Counted from the first letter of the stretch, positions 26,207 to 36,745 are shown. The stretch is DNA of 36,793 bases from an uncultured Mucilaginibacter sp. (GCF_903913935.1 NZ_CAIWNH010000496.1:1-36793), one strand, 5' to 3'. Notes: generated from the letters alone by a model not told the origin. Made by a program: numbers and translations.

Positions 26207-28972
26207 TTAAAACCTTATATTATAATTGATAAATGGTATAGGCGAGGCAAAAATGGATAATTTATATCCGCTGATCACCCCGCTTTGTTCTGTGAAAAAA
26301 GTTGAATAAGCGTTTTGGCGGCCGGTTAAATTGTATACACCCACGGTCCACGAATTGTGCGTTTTTTGATGCACCCTGTGATTCCCCTCAATATTTATGG
26401 AAAAATCAGACCTGAAATAATCAGGGATCCGGTAAGCATTGCGATCTGAATAGAACACCCTTTCTGACCCTGCATACTCATATTTTGCTATTGGCAAAGT
26501 AATTGGCCGGCCGGTGCTGTATGACAGATCCAACGATATGCTGTAACGGTGTGTAAAACGATAGTTACCGGTAAAGTTGAACGAGCTTGGCTTGTCATAA
26601 TTAGCAGGATACCAGTTGCCTTCGTTGATCAGCTCACCAGCATTACGGTCGTCCTGCTTAAGGAAGGTACGCGAATAGGTATAGCTGATCCAACCGTTTA
26701 ATTTACCTGCTGTTTTTTTAATGAGAAATTCTGCACCATAGGCTTTACCTTTTGTATTGATGACATCCTGCTCAATATGCTGGTTTAATAACAGCACCGC
26801 GCCGCTTTTATAATCCAGGTAATTTCTCAGCCGCTTGTAATACACTTCAACCGACATTTCGATGGTGTTTTGTTTCGCATTCTGGAAAAGGCCCAGGGAT
26901 ATTTGGTCGCCGCTTTCAGGTTTTATATTGGGGTCACTTAATTTGTAAACATCAGTAGGCGAAATAGAGGTTGAGTTTGATAACAGGTGGATATACTGGT
27001 GCAAAGTATTATAACCTGCTTTAACAGAAAGGTTATCATTCAATAAATACCTGGCTGATAGCCGTATGTCTGGGGAAATATAAGTTTTTATGAAATGCCC
27101 CTGGCCATAAGCTGTGCTATCTAAAACATTATCCGGTTCTTTGGGCAAGTTGGGGGCATAATTATCCACGGTTTGCGGCCCCAGGTAATTGTAAATATTA
27201 AACCTTACCCCTGCGCTGATTGAAAAATTAGTGCTTACATCATATTTATCTCCAAGATATAACGCGCTTTCGAGGGCCTGCTCAGGCGCTACAACCTGGG
27301 GCAGCACCAACGACTGGGCGCCAAGCGGTTCAAAAGTCCCCGGATTGATATGGTAAAGGATAGAGTTTAACCCAAAATCAATGGTGTGCTTATTATTCAG
27401 ATAATAGGTATAATCTGCTTTAAAATTTGATTGGTTAATATTAAAAGCCAGATCATAACCATTAACGGGATTGGCTTTGCTGTTAATATCATACTGGTAC
27501 TTGTCAAACCCTGCCGAAATCAAACTAAACAGCTTTGTGCTGTAATTGTGTTTCCATTTAAGGGATACACTTTTATTGCTGTAGGAATAAGTAGTATCGC
27601 TGTTCAGTTTAAACTTATCATTACTGATATAGCTGGAGAGATAAATATTATTTTTATCGTTGATCTGGTGGCTGATATCGAGATTCACATCGTAAAATGA
27701 AGCGGAGCTATGTTTATAAGCGTCAGGCAGTAAGTTTAACAGCCAGTTTGAATAGGTGGTACGGGCGCCAAATATAAAAGAGGTTTTGTCTTTTACTATC
27801 GGGCCTTCCACGTTAAGCCGGCTGGTTAATAAACCAATACCCGCCGAACCGGTAAATATTTTTTTATTGCCTTCGCGGTTGGTTACTTCCAGTACGGATG
27901 AGAGCCGTCCGCCAAATTTTTCGGGGATGCTGCTTTTATACAGTTCAATATCTTTAACAATATCGGGGTTAAAGGCTGCAAAGAAGCCAAAAAAGTGCGC
28001 AGGATTATAAATGGTGGCGCCATTAAGCAAAATCAAATTCTCATCTGCTGAACCACCCCTAACGTTAAACCCTGTTGTGGCCTCGCCTACCGAGGTAACA
28101 CCAGGCAGGGTTAAAATCACCTTTAACACATCGGTTTCGCCAAAAGCGGTAGGAATCTGCTTGATGTTTTTTATGTCGAGCCGGGTAACACCCAACTCCA
28201 CACTGCGTACATTGGCTACTTTATCGGCCGATATTTTAACTTCCTTCAGGCTGTTTACCTGTTCCTGCATTTCGATGATCAGCTTTCCATCATTATAAAG
28301 AATAGTTTGGCGCCGCGTATCACGCATCCCCAGCCCACGAACAATAAGTATGTGCCGGCCCCGTGGCAGCGTTATGGTAAAATAACCGAACTGGTCGGTA
28401 GCTACCCCTGTTTTTGTGTTGGCCACGTAAATACTTGCCCCAACCACAGCCTCGCCCGATTTGATGTCACGTACGTATCCGCTTAATGTTGCATTGCCGG
28501 CTTTTATGGTATTTGTACGTGTGCCGATTTCATAAAGCTTATTTTCTGTGGTGGCATCCGGCACGTTTTTATCTTTATCATCCGAGTAGTCAGCAACAGC
28601 CGATGACTGCGCATTGTTTACAGGCGCAATGCTTGTAAAACCCGGGGCCAGGTCTGTTTTGATCTGTCTGCCTTTTGTAATAAACACCTGCTGCGATGAG
28701 GTAATGGCAAAATGATAATTGGTATTTTTAAATGCGGCGTACAAAATACTCTCCAAAGGCTGTTCAGTTATTTGCAGGGTTACCCGCAAACTGTCAAACT
28801 GCGCCGGGTCGTAATAAAAACGGGCGCTGCTTTTCGATTCCAGATCAGCGGCAAATTGTGCTATGGTAGCCTGTTGAAAGTTACAACTGATCAGTTTTGG
28901 GTTTTTTTGTTGCGCCAGGGCGATTTGTAAGAAAAACAAAACGCAAACAGTGATAAGGTATGTTTTTCTCAT
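26207..28972 (-). CDS. TonB-dependent receptor with N-terminal STN and carboxypeptidase-regulatory-like domains
   Basis: ATG at 28972 (ORF opens 28993). Signal peptide; STN-like ISCNFQQATIAQFAADLESKSSARFYYDPAQF; CarboxypepD-reg-like ATLSGYVRDIKSGEAVVGASIYVANTKTGVATDQFGYFTITLPRG; plug GEATTGFNVRGGSADENLILLNGATIYNPAHFFGFF; C-terminal beta barrel. Confidence 0.92.
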   Translation of the reverse strand: MRKTYLITVCVLFFLQIALAQQKNPKLISCNFQQATIAQFAADLESKSSARFYYDPAQFDSLRVTLQITEQPLESILYAAFKNTNYHFAITSSQQVFITKGRQIKTDLAPGFTSIAPVNNAQSSAVADYSDDKDKNVPDATTENKLYEIGTRTNTIKAGNATLSGYVRDIKSGEAVVGASIYVANTKTGVATDQFGYFTITLPRGRHILIVRGLGMRDTRRQTILYNDGKLIIEMQEQVNSLKEVKISADKVANVRSVELGVTRLDIKNIKQIPTAFGETDVLKVILTLPGVTSVGEATTGFNVRGGSADENLILLNGATIYNPAHFFGFFAAFNPDIVKDIELYKSSIPEKFGGRLSSVLEVTNREGNKKIFTGSAGIGLLTSRLNVEGPIVKDKTSFIFGARTTYSNWLLNLLPDAYKHSSASFYDVNLDISHQINDKNNIYLSSYISNDKFKLNSDTTYSYSNKSVSLKWKHNYSTKLFSLISAGFDKYQYDINSKANPVNGYDLAFNINQSNFKADYTYYLNNKHTIDFGLNSILYHINPGTFEPLGAQSLVLPQVVAPEQALESALYLGDKYDVSTNFSISAGVRFNIYNYLGPQTVDNYAPNLPKEPDNVLDSTAYGQGHFIKTYISPDIRLSARYLLNDNLSVKAGYNTLHQYIHLLSNSTSISPTDVYKLSDPNIKPESGDQISLGLFQNAKQNTIEMSVEVYYKRLRNYLDYKSGAVLLLNQHIEQDVINTKGKAYGAEFLIKKTAGKLNGWISYTYSRTFLKQDDRNAGELINEGNWYPANYDKPSSFNFTGNYRFTHRYSISLDLSYSTGRPITLPIAKYEYAGSERVFYSDRNAYRIPDYFRSDFSINIEGNHRVHQKTHNSWTVGVYNLTGRQNAYSTFFTEQSGVISGYKLSIFASPIPFINYNIRF

Positions 28973-28973
28973 A

Positions 28974-29723
28974 TTATTTAGATATTTGGTCATAATAAGA
29001 TGCTATTTTGACCATAGCCTCTTCAGGTTCTCTGCGAAAATTTAATTGACTTGCTCTGATATATTGCTGTACCAGTTTCTTTTTATCCTTTAAAACATCC
29101 AGCATCGAACTTTTGCTGCTGATCTCGTAGTAAACATTATTTTTTCGGATGTAATAGCTTTTTACCGGATTGAAATAGGATTCGAGAGTTGTTTGCCCGG
29201 CGGCAGTCTGAATATTTTTTGATCGCTTAGCCAGCACCTGTGTTTTACCGTTATACAGCTCATCATAATAACCGGATTGCAGGACAGTATTATTCGCCAA
29301 TGTGTCGGCATCTATGTTTACAAAGTGATGATCTAAATAATCAAAGCTGGTTACCTTCTCTTTAACCAAGGCGAACTTGGTGAAATGATTATAAAGCAAC
29401 ACAACAACCTGGTCGCTGTAAATATCATACAACATTGGTACCTGGCTAAAAGTTATCCCGTTATAATTGACAACACCCGGTGCAAACGCTTTTACATCCA
29501 AAAAATAGGCATTCCCGGTTATTAAAGGGTCGTAATAGGTGTATTCGGTACCATTATACAAGGATGATTGTTTGCCAATAGAAGCATAAAATAACGATAG
29601 TGTGCCATTCAAAGCGCCTTGCTGCGAACTGCTATCGGGTTTTGCTCCCTGTGAAAAAGATTTTTTGCTGACGATAAGGCATAATATACCCCAGATTAAA
29701 GGTAAATAGGTCCGTCTTCTCAT
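28974..29723 (-). CDS. secreted protein of unknown function, first gene of the TBDR/DUF4249 operon
   Basis: Signal peptide MRRRTYLPLIWGILCLIVSKKSFSQ. Intact 249-aa ORF ending 1 nt before the likely TBDR start. Confidence 0.65.
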   Translation of the reverse strand: MRRRTYLPLIWGILCLIVSKKSFSQGAKPDSSSQQGALNGTLSLFYASIGKQSSLYNGTEYTYYDPLITGNAYFLDVKAFAPGVVNYNGITFSQVPMLYDIYSDQVVVLLYNHFTKFALVKEKVTSFDYLDHHFVNIDADTLANNTVLQSGYYDELYNGKTQVLAKRSKNIQTAAGQTTLESYFNPVKSYYIRKNNVYYEISSKSSMLDVLKDKKKLVQQYIRASQLNFRREPEEAMVKIASYYDQISK

Positions 29724-29941
29724 AATTTAAGGTTAAGCTGGGAAATTACACTACTTTAAGTTAATAACCAATACGTTTCAAAGATTAAATCGCGACAGGG
29801 CTCGTTTTATTTATTTTGGTTGTAACAATTTTATTGCAATAGTTAAATGAATTAAAAACGGATACGTTACACCGGGCTTTTTATAAATTGCGATGATTTA
29901 TTTACTATTGAATTAAATATAAAACAACAGCAAAAGAATTT

Positions 29942-30211
29942 ATGAAAGCATTAAAAGTACTAGCGTTATCGCTTTTAGTAATGTTAAGTTTTAGCGTATC
30001 CATGGCGCAACAGGCACCACAAAAGCAGCAGCAACCAAAGCAGCAGCATAAGGTTTACCATCAAAAAAAACATCAAGCCAAACAACGCAGCCATCGTAAG
30101 AAACAGCGCAGCAGCAGGCACAAAAAACATCAGGGGCGAAAACACCAGGCCCATAGGCTGAAGCATCGCCGCCACAGCATACATCATGCGAAGCAAAATA
30201 AAAAGAAATAA
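29942..30211 (+). CDS. small, highly basic K/R/H/Q-rich secreted protein
   Basis: MKALKVLALSLLVMLSFSVSMAQQ signal peptide, then almost only Q/K/H/R residues. Followed directly by a strong terminator hairpin. Confidence 0.65.
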   Translation: MKALKVLALSLLVMLSFSVSMAQQAPQKQQQPKQQHKVYHQKKHQAKQRSHRKKQRSSRHKKHQGRKHQAHRLKHRRHSIHHAKQNKKK

Positions 30212-30214
30212 AAA

Positions 30215-30243
30215 AAGGCCCGCTGAATTACTCAACGGGCCTT
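30215..30243. terminator. bidirectional rho-independent terminator
   Basis: aaggcccgctga (30215-30226) / tcaacgggcctt (30232-30243), with an A-run before and a T-rich tail after. Lies between convergent genes. Confidence 0.85.
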
Positions 30244-30264
30244 GCTATTTTTTACAGATGCCTG

Positions 30265-33258
30265 TTACAGCTTCCTTTTCACTTCTACATTTTCATACGC
30301 TTCCACAATATCGCCAGCTTCAATGTTATTAAAGTTATTGATATTCAAGCCGCACTCGTAACCGGCACTTACTTCCTTCACATCGTCTTTGTAGCGTTTC
30401 AGCGAAGCCAGTTCGCCCGTATAAACAACCACACCTTCGCGGATGATGCGTATTTTGCTATTGCGGTTGATCTTGCCATCCAGCACCATACAACCTGCGA
30501 TGGTACCAACTTTGCTGATCTTAAACGTTTCGCGGATCTCTACGTTGGCAACAATTTTCTCTTCGAACGTTGGTGCAAGCATGCCTTCCATCGCCGCTTT
30601 GATCTCATTGATCGCATCGTAAATGATGGAGTAAAGCCTGATATCAATTTGTTCCTGTTCAGCCAGTTTACGCGCGCCGCCTGATGGCCGCACCTGGAAA
30701 CCAATGATGATCGCATCTGATGCCGAAGCCAGCAATACATCCGATTCGGAGATCTGCCCAACAGCTTTCGAGATGATATTCACCTGGATCTGCTCAGTAG
30801 ATAGTTTCAGTAAGGAATCAGACAATGCCTCGATAGAACCATCCACGTCACCTTTAACAATAATATTCAGTTCCTTAAAGTTACCAACTGCCAATCGGCG
30901 GCCGATCTCATCAAGAGTGATGTGTTTTTGCGTACGTAAACCCTGTTCGCGTTGTAATTGTAAGCGTTTGTTGGCAATTTCACGTGCCTCCACTTCGCTT
31001 TCAAGCGCGTTAAATTTATCACCTGCGGTAGGCGCTCCCTGCATACCCAAAACCTGTACCGGGGTTGACGGGCCAGCCTTTTCAACACGCTGGCCGCGCT
31101 CGTTGGTCAACGCCTTTACACGACCGCTATAACAGCCTGCCAGTATAGGGTCACCAACACGTAATGTACCTGCCTGTACCAGGATGGTGGTAACAATACC
31201 ACGACCTTTATCCAGCGCAGCTTCAATTACCGTGCCTACGGCACGTTTATTCGGGTTGGCTGTTAACTCCAATAATTCGGCTTCCAGTAATACTTTTTCT
31301 AAAAGTAACTCCACGTTCAGGCCCGTTTTGGCTGATATTTCCTGCGACTGGTATTTACCGCCCCATTCTTCAACCAAAATATTCATGGCTGATAACTGCT
31401 CGCGCACCTTATCGGCGTTTGCACCCGGTTTATCTATTTTATTGAATGCGAAGATGATTGGCGCACCTGCAGCCTGCGCGTGGTTTATGGCCTCGCGGGT
31501 TTGCGGCATCACGCTATCGTCAGCGGCAATTACAATGATGACAATGTCAGTTACCTGGGCACCCCTGGCACGCATAGCGGTAAACGCTTCGTGGCCCGGT
31601 GTATCCAAAAACGTGATCTTTCCTTTATCGTCAGGTAGTGTTACCTCGTAAGCACCAATGTGCTGGGTAATACCGCCTGCTTCGCCACCGATTACGTTGG
31701 TTTTGCGGATAAAGTCGAGCAATGACGTTTTACCGTGGTCAACGTGGCCCATGATGGTAACGATCGGTGCACGTGGTATCAGATCAGCCGGATCATCAGG
31801 CTGGTCAAGGCTGCCCTCTTCGTCCTGTGGTTTTACAAATTCAACCTGGTAGCCAAATTCATCTGCCACAATGCTCAGCGTTTCCGCATCAAGCCTTTGG
31901 TTGATAGAAACGAACATGCCCAGGCTCATACAGGTGGATATGATCTGTGTTACAGAAACATCCATCATCGAAGCCAGTTCATTGGCCGTTACAAACTCGG
32001 TAACCTTTAATACTTTCGCCTGCAATTCGTTTTCCATTGCCAGTTCTTCAGCAGAAGCGGCAACATCATCACGTTTTTGACGGCGGAACTTGGCACGCTG
32101 CGCGAATTTACCGGATTTACCGGCACCGCTTAAGCGAGCTAAAGTTGCCTTTATTTGGTCTTGTATATCTTTTTCTGTAGGTTCTTCTTTAGGGCCGCTG
32201 TTTTGAGCTGCGCTGCGGTTCCTGAAATCAGGACGGTTGCCCGCTCCAGCGTTGCCGCCACCTGGTCCGCCTGCAGGCGGGTTGTTGCCACGGTTCCTGA
32301 AATCAGGACGGTTACCGCCATGCGGTTGCTGCTGGCCCGGAGGGTTTGCAGCCTGCTGGCCCGGGTTATTGCCCGGATGGTTGCCCTGGTGATCTTTACG
32401 CTTACGTTTGCGTTTATGATCCTGGGCGTTGTTGGTGTTTGAAGATGAAGCTACCGGGTTGCGTTTTGGCGCATCCACCGGTAATTGGATCTTACCGATA
32501 ACATTCGGTCCTGTTAAACGCTCCGCTTTCGCGCGGATCACTTCAGGCTCCTGTGGTTCTTCGGGGGCCTCTGCAACTGCAACTGCAACTGGTTCGGGTT
32601 TTGGTTCAACCTTCGCAGGTTCAGCAATAACTTCGGGCTCCTTAACCTCTGCTATTTTAACTTCTTCCTTCGGTGCTTCAGGTATAATTTCTTTCGGTGC
32701 TTCTTTTACTGGTTCCGGCTCCGGTTTGGGAGCAACAACCTCAGGTTTAACAACCTCAACTACCGGCGCTATTACTTCAACAGGTTTTTCAACCGGCTGA
32801 ACTTTCGCGTTCAAATTATCCAGGTCAATTTTACCTACAACTTTTACACCCGGTAAAGCATCAGCGTGTTCCTCTGATTTTACAGGTGCAGGTGCAACAG
32901 GTTCAACCGGTTTTGGTTTTTCTGCTACAGGAGGGGTAAAATGGTGGCCGGTATTTTTAATAAGGATCTCTTCGTTCTCGAAATCTCTCGAACGGCGGGT
33001 TTCAGCTGGCTTTTCAGGAATATGTACCGGTTCTTCTTTTCGGATCTTGCCGATACTGATCTGCTTTGCTTCTTCCTTAATAATTTTATCTACAGCAAAT
33101 TCTTTTAACAGAGCGTTGTACATATCGCCATCAAGGAGGGCCATAGGGTGCTTTTGAACCTTGTACCCTTTTTTTGCTAAAAAGTCAACAATGGTACCCG
33201 TACCGATATTCAGCTCTTTTGCTGCTGTAAATAATTTTATTGATTTGTCTTCTGACAT
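30265..33258 (-). CDS. infB: translation initiation factor IF-2
   Basis: [53 protein letters not shown]; long P/E/V/A-rich N-terminal extension. Confidence 0.98.
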   Translation of the reverse strand: MSEDKSIKLFTAAKELNIGTGTIVDFLAKKGYKVQKHPMALLDGDMYNALLKEFAVDKIIKEEAKQISIGKIRKEEPVHIPEKPAETRRSRDFENEEILIKNTGHHFTPPVAEKPKPVEPVAPAPVKSEEHADALPGVKVVGKIDLDNLNAKVQPVEKPVEVIAPVVEVVKPEVVAPKPEPEPVKEAPKEIIPEAPKEEVKIAEVKEPEVIAEPAKVEPKPEPVAVAVAEAPEEPQEPEVIRAKAERLTGPNVIGKIQLPVDAPKRNPVASSSNTNNAQDHKRKRKRKDHQGNHPGNNPGQQAANPPGQQQPHGGNRPDFRNRGNNPPAGGPGGGNAGAGNRPDFRNRSAAQNSGPKEEPTEKDIQDQIKATLARLSGAGKSGKFAQRAKFRRQKRDDVAASAEELAMENELQAKVLKVTEFVTANELASMMDVSVTQIISTCMSLGMFVSINQRLDAETLSIVADEFGYQVEFVKPQDEEGSLDQPDDPADLIPRAPIVTIMGHVDHGKTSLLDFIRKTNVIGGEAGGITQHIGAYEVTLPDDKGKITFLDTPGHEAFTAMRARGAQVTDIVIIVIAADDSVMPQTREAINHAQAAGAPIIFAFNKIDKPGANADKVREQLSAMNILVEEWGGKYQSQEISAKTGLNVELLLEKVLLEAELLELTANPNKRAVGTVIEAALDKGRGIVTTILVQAGTLRVGDPILAGCYSGRVKALTNERGQRVEKAGPSTPVQVLGMQGAPTAGDKFNALESEVEAREIANKRLQLQREQGLRTQKHITLDEIGRRLAVGNFKELNIIVKGDVDGSIEALSDSLLKLSTEQIQVNIISKAVGQISESDVLLASASDAIIIGFQVRPSGGARKLAEQEQIDIRLYSIIYDAINEIKAAMEGMLAPTFEEKIVANVEIRETFKISKVGTIAGCMVLDGKINRNSKIRIIREGVVVYTGELASLKRYKDDVKEVSAGYECGLNINNFNNIEAGDIVEAYENVEVKRKL

Positions 33259-33319
33259 TTATTATATGCTTTCTCTGCTTTTTTGTGCAAAAATACGATT
33301 TTAATTTTGGTTATAACGA

Positions 33320-34555
33320 TTATTCGAACTCAGCTTGCAGAATTGATAACACATCCTTCACAGTTTCTTCTTCAAGGTCGGTGCGTTTTACCAATTCGTT
33401 AACCGTTAATGCCAATACTGACTTAGCAGTATCCAGGCCGATTCGTTTAAATTCATCAATGATCCAGCTATCAATTTCGTCTGAAAATTCTTCTATATCC
33501 ACATCTTCGTCCTGTTCATCCGCTTCGCGGTAAACGTCGATCTCATAGCCTGTTAATTTACCGGCCAGTTTAATATTATGCCCGCCGCGGCCAATCGCTA
33601 AGGATACCTGGTCGGGTTTTAAGTAAACTGCTGCCGTTTTTTTCTCATCATCCAGTTTAATGGAGGTGATTTTTGCAGGCGATAATGCGCGCTGGATGTA
33701 CAGCTGCAAGTTATTGGTGTAATTGATTACGTCAATATTTTCGTTTTTTAACTCACGTACGATACCGTGGATGCGCGATCCTTTCATACCCACGCAAGCA
33801 CCAACAGGATCGATACGATCATCGTATGATTCAACGGCAACTTTAGCACGCTCGCCCGGTTCACGAACGATCTTTTTAATGGTGATCAGTCCGTCAAATA
33901 TTTCCGGTACTTCCATTTCAAACAAACGCTGCAAAAATGCAGGCGCCGTGCGCGAAATGATGATCTTAGGGTTGCTGTTCAGCATATCCACCTTATCAAC
34001 TACCGCTTTAACCGTATCACCCTTTTTAAAGTAATCTGCAGGGATCTGTTCTGATTTTGGCAGCAATAATTCATTGCCTTCATCATCAAGCACCAAAGTT
34101 TCTTTTTTCCAAACCTGGTAAACCTCGCCGGTTACAATTTCACCCACACGATCTTTATATTTTTTAAAGATCTCGTCTTTTTCCAATTCCAAAATTTTTG
34201 AAACCAGTGTCTGGCGTGCAGCTAAAATAGCGCGGCGGCCAAAACTCTCCAGGGTGATCTGCTCAATATACTCGTCGCCAACCTCTAAAGTCGGGTCCAA
34301 TGTTCTTGCCTCTGCCAGTTCAATTTCCAGGTCGTCATCCTCACTGAAACCGTCTTCCATCACCTTGCGCGTACGCCAGATTTCCAAGTCACCGTTATCT
34401 GTGTTAACAATTACGTCGCAATTTTCATCGGTACCATACTTTTTCCTGATCATGCTTCTGAAAACGTCTTCCAGTACGCTCATCATGGTTGGGCGGTCGA
34501 TGTTCTTGAAATCTTTAAATTCCTGAAAAGAATCAATTAAATTAATATTGCTCAT
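33320..34555 (-). CDS. nusA: transcription termination/antitermination factor NusA
   Basis: S1/KH region: ISRTAPAFLQRLFEMEVPEIFDGLITIKKIVREPGERAKVAVESYDDRIDPVGACVGMKGSRIHGIVRELKNENIDVI. Confidence 0.97.
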   Translation of the reverse strand: MSNINLIDSFQEFKDFKNIDRPTMMSVLEDVFRSMIRKKYGTDENCDVIVNTDNGDLEIWRTRKVMEDGFSEDDDLEIELAEARTLDPTLEVGDEYIEQITLESFGRRAILAARQTLVSKILELEKDEIFKKYKDRVGEIVTGEVYQVWKKETLVLDDEGNELLLPKSEQIPADYFKKGDTVKAVVDKVDMLNSNPKIIISRTAPAFLQRLFEMEVPEIFDGLITIKKIVREPGERAKVAVESYDDRIDPVGACVGMKGSRIHGIVRELKNENIDVINYTNNLQLYIQRALSPAKITSIKLDDEKKTAAVYLKPDQVSLAIGRGGHNIKLAGKLTGYEIDVYREADEQDEDVDIEEFSDEIDSWIIDEFKRIGLDTAKSVLALTVNELVKRTDLEEETVKDVLSILQAEFE

Positions 34556-34582
34556 TTTCTTACTTGAATGATATTATAATTC

Positions 34583-35047
34583 TTACTTGAATGATATTAA
34601 AACTTTTGTTTCTGCTATTGTATTTACCGGGATAACCACCTCAATAATTTCGGCTTTTTTTCCCTTTTCTTTTACTTTTTCTTCTATTACGATGGCATCT
34701 TCGGTAATGCTACTTAGTTTGCCTTCTCTTTTGGTGCCGTCGGCCATTTTAATAGCTAAGTTACGACCAATATTTTTAATATACTGCCTGATGAGTTTAA
34801 GCGGAACATCCAAACCCGGCGATGAAACCTCCAGGTTATAAGCCGTTTCAATCACATTTTCCTCTTCCAGCTTAAAACCCACGTACCTGCTTATGCCGGC
34901 AACATCATCAATGCCGATGCCGTTATCGCCATCCACCAATATCACCAATTTACCGTTCGAGTGCATTTTTATGTCGACTATAAACAGGTTTGGTTTATCA
35001 GCTATCTTCTCTTCAACCAGTTCTTTTACTCTTTTTTCAATATTCAT
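34583..35047 (-). CDS. rimP: ribosome maturation factor RimP
   Basis: 154 aa upstream of nusA: VDGDNGIGIDDVAGISRYVGFKLEEENVIETAYNLEVSSPGLDVPLKLIRQYIKNIGRNL. Confidence 0.94.
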   Translation of the reverse strand: MNIEKRVKELVEEKIADKPNLFIVDIKMHSNGKLVILVDGDNGIGIDDVAGISRYVGFKLEEENVIETAYNLEVSSPGLDVPLKLIRQYIKNIGRNLAIKMADGTKREGKLSSITEDAIVIEEKVKEKGKKAEIIEVVIPVNTIAETKVLISFK

Positions 35048-35078
35048 TATCCCTTAGATAATTTGATTGATAAAATAA

Positions 35079-35106
35079 AAGAGGGGACAATCGCCCCCTC
35101 TTTTTT
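35079..35106. terminator. rho-independent terminator hairpin upstream of rimP
   Basis: aaaagaggggacaatcgccccctctttttt: GC-rich stem (gagggg/cccctc) flanked by an A-run and a T-run. Confidence 0.75.
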
Positions 35107-35259
35107 AATTCAAATGCAAATGTAATGTATTTTTTTGGGGTTGCAAAGTTTTTTGGTTGATTAGTTTTAGGTTGTAAATGTTGTAGTGAGTTGGAGGGGT
35201 TGTAAGGGGAGTAATCAGTTTTTTTTTTAACATTTCAAACCCTTTACAACTTTCTTTAA

Positions 35260-35676
35260 CTAATCCTTAAACACCAAATCCTGGTGAGGCACACTACCTA
35301 ATTTCTTATTGCCCCCGATAAAATCCCAGGGCTTGGTACCGCCTTCAAAGCGGAAATAACGCATAAAATAGGTATGGCCCTTTACAAACGGGGTATCAGG
35401 CGTAAATACAATAACGCTGTCTTTAACCAGGTAGTTGCCGGGTTGGATAGGCTGGTAATCTTTCAGATCTGTATCTGCAGGCATCTGGTAAACCGGGATG
35501 AGGTTTTCCCACACGGCAGGTGATGCATTACGGGTTACTTCCCCCATAATTGCCCGATCGAGGCCTTTGAATTGGATGGATTTGCTGTTGTTTACCAGGC
35601 TGATGGAAATGGCCGGCGCTTTGGGGTGTCCGCAGCCAAAGCAGAGTAAAAGGAAGAACCAGGGATATCGTTTCAT
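35260..35676 (-). CDS. small lipoprotein of unknown function
   Basis: MKRYPWFFLLLCFGCGHPKAP, a lipoprotein signal peptide followed by a beta-rich 120-aa domain. Confidence 0.65.
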   Translation of the reverse strand: MKRYPWFFLLLCFGCGHPKAPAISISLVNNSKSIQFKGLDRAIMGEVTRNASPAVWENLIPVYQMPADTDLKDYQPIQPGNYLVKDSVIVFTPDTPFVKGHTYFMRYFRFEGGTKPWDFIGGNKKLGSVPHQDLVFKD

Positions 35677-35876
35677 TTTTCACAAACGTAAGTAATTGTA
35701 AATATAGGTTATTACGCGCCAAAAAGATGTCGCTTTCTGGCAGTACCGGCTTGAGGCCTAGGCTTGAAACGGTACATTGATTTCAATTTAAGCGGTACGT
35801 TTAAATATTATGTGTCCAGGTTGCAAACTTGTACAGGCGGGAAAAATTTAATATCTTTATGGTTAAACCTAATTAA

Positions 35877-36458
35877 ATGAAAAAAGCCTTACTTATTTTG
35901 CTCGTGCTACTTGCATCGAAAACCTTTTCACAAACCGTAAGCTATGGCCTTAGCGCAGGCATTAATTATTCCAATCTTTCCGGCAACGGCAATCCCATAA
36001 CCAGCAGTTATCTGATCGGCATTCGAGCAGGCGGTTTGGTAGATATTGGTTTTAAAAATTTTAGCATACAACCCGGGCTATTGTTTACTAAAATGGGCGG
36101 ACAAAATACCACCAAAACCGAGCAACTGATCCTTAACTATCTGGAAATCCCCGTTAATTTTTTATATCATGAAAAAGAACGCGCCGGTAATTTTTTCATC
36201 GGCGGAGGCCCCTATATAAGTTTTGGGACGTTAGCCACCAATATTTATACTGGTTTGAGAAACAATTTCTTTTTTGGGAATAATGAGGGGCTTCACCGTG
36301 CCGACGTCGGCCTAAGTGCCTTAACGGGCTACCAATTCACTTCAGGGTTTGCGATAAGTGGCGGTTACAGTATGGGAATTACCGATGTTTACAGTGGTGG
36401 CGCAAATAACAAAAATAGTGCGTTTAACATTTCTGTCGAATACTTTTTTAAGCTTTAA
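35877..36458 (+). CDS. outer-membrane beta-barrel protein (PorT/OmpA-like beta-barrel family)
   Basis: Signal peptide MKKALLILLVLLASKTFSQ; YGLSAGINYSNLSG...GIRAGGLVDIGFKNFSIQPGLLFTKMGGQ...NYLEIPVNFLYH...; terminal aromatic FNISVEYFFKL. Confidence 0.85.
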   Translation: MKKALLILLVLLASKTFSQTVSYGLSAGINYSNLSGNGNPITSSYLIGIRAGGLVDIGFKNFSIQPGLLFTKMGGQNTTKTEQLILNYLEIPVNFLYHEKERAGNFFIGGGPYISFGTLATNIYTGLRNNFFFGNNEGLHRADVGLSALTGYQFTSGFAISGGYSMGITDVYSGGANNKNSAFNISVEYFFKL

Positions 36459-36577
36459 AAAAAGGTTGCCTTGACACGAGCGCTTGAAATTTGGAGTTCC
36501 CCCGCGCCTGTTGATTGCGCTGCATACTAGTGTGCGATTTTTGAAATATATCTTTATCGCAACGCGAGTTGCAACTT

Positions 36578-36726
36578 TTCGTCCCGGCAGGGTCTGTCAC
36601 AGACGACCCTGCGTGCGATGTTTGTATAACGAGGAAATATGGCCATTAATTTAAGATGGCCGGCAATTTACACCCTAACATCACCTAAAACGCAGGGTCG
36701 TGCGTGACAGACCCTTCGACGACGAA
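36578..36726. repeat. second MITE-like concentric palindromic element
   Basis: agggtctgtcacagacgaccctgcgt (36589-36614) and acgcagggtcgtgcgtgacagaccct (36690-36715) are reverse complements at 24 of 26 positions. Outer ttcgtc/gacgaa (36578-36583/36721-36726) and central ggccat/atggcc (36641-36646/36656-36661) share nearly the same centre. Confidence 0.75.
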
Positions 36727-36745
36727 TAGAATTTGACCGCGCGTG

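Noticed and set aside
29984-30235. 83-aa very hydrophobic - strand ORF (possible small membrane protein/toxin)
   Set aside because: It is the exact antisense of the K/Q/H-rich protein, which necessarily yields L/F/M codons, and it starts inside the terminator hairpin.
32155-32800. + strand ORFs of 95 and 123 aa opposite infB
   Set aside because: Antisense to the low-complexity P/E/A/G-rich N-terminal region of IF-2. Repetitive S/T/G composition is explained by that.
30265-35047. rimP-nusA-infB cluster as a novel system
   Set aside because: This is the conserved, ordinary bacterial translation/transcription operon order.
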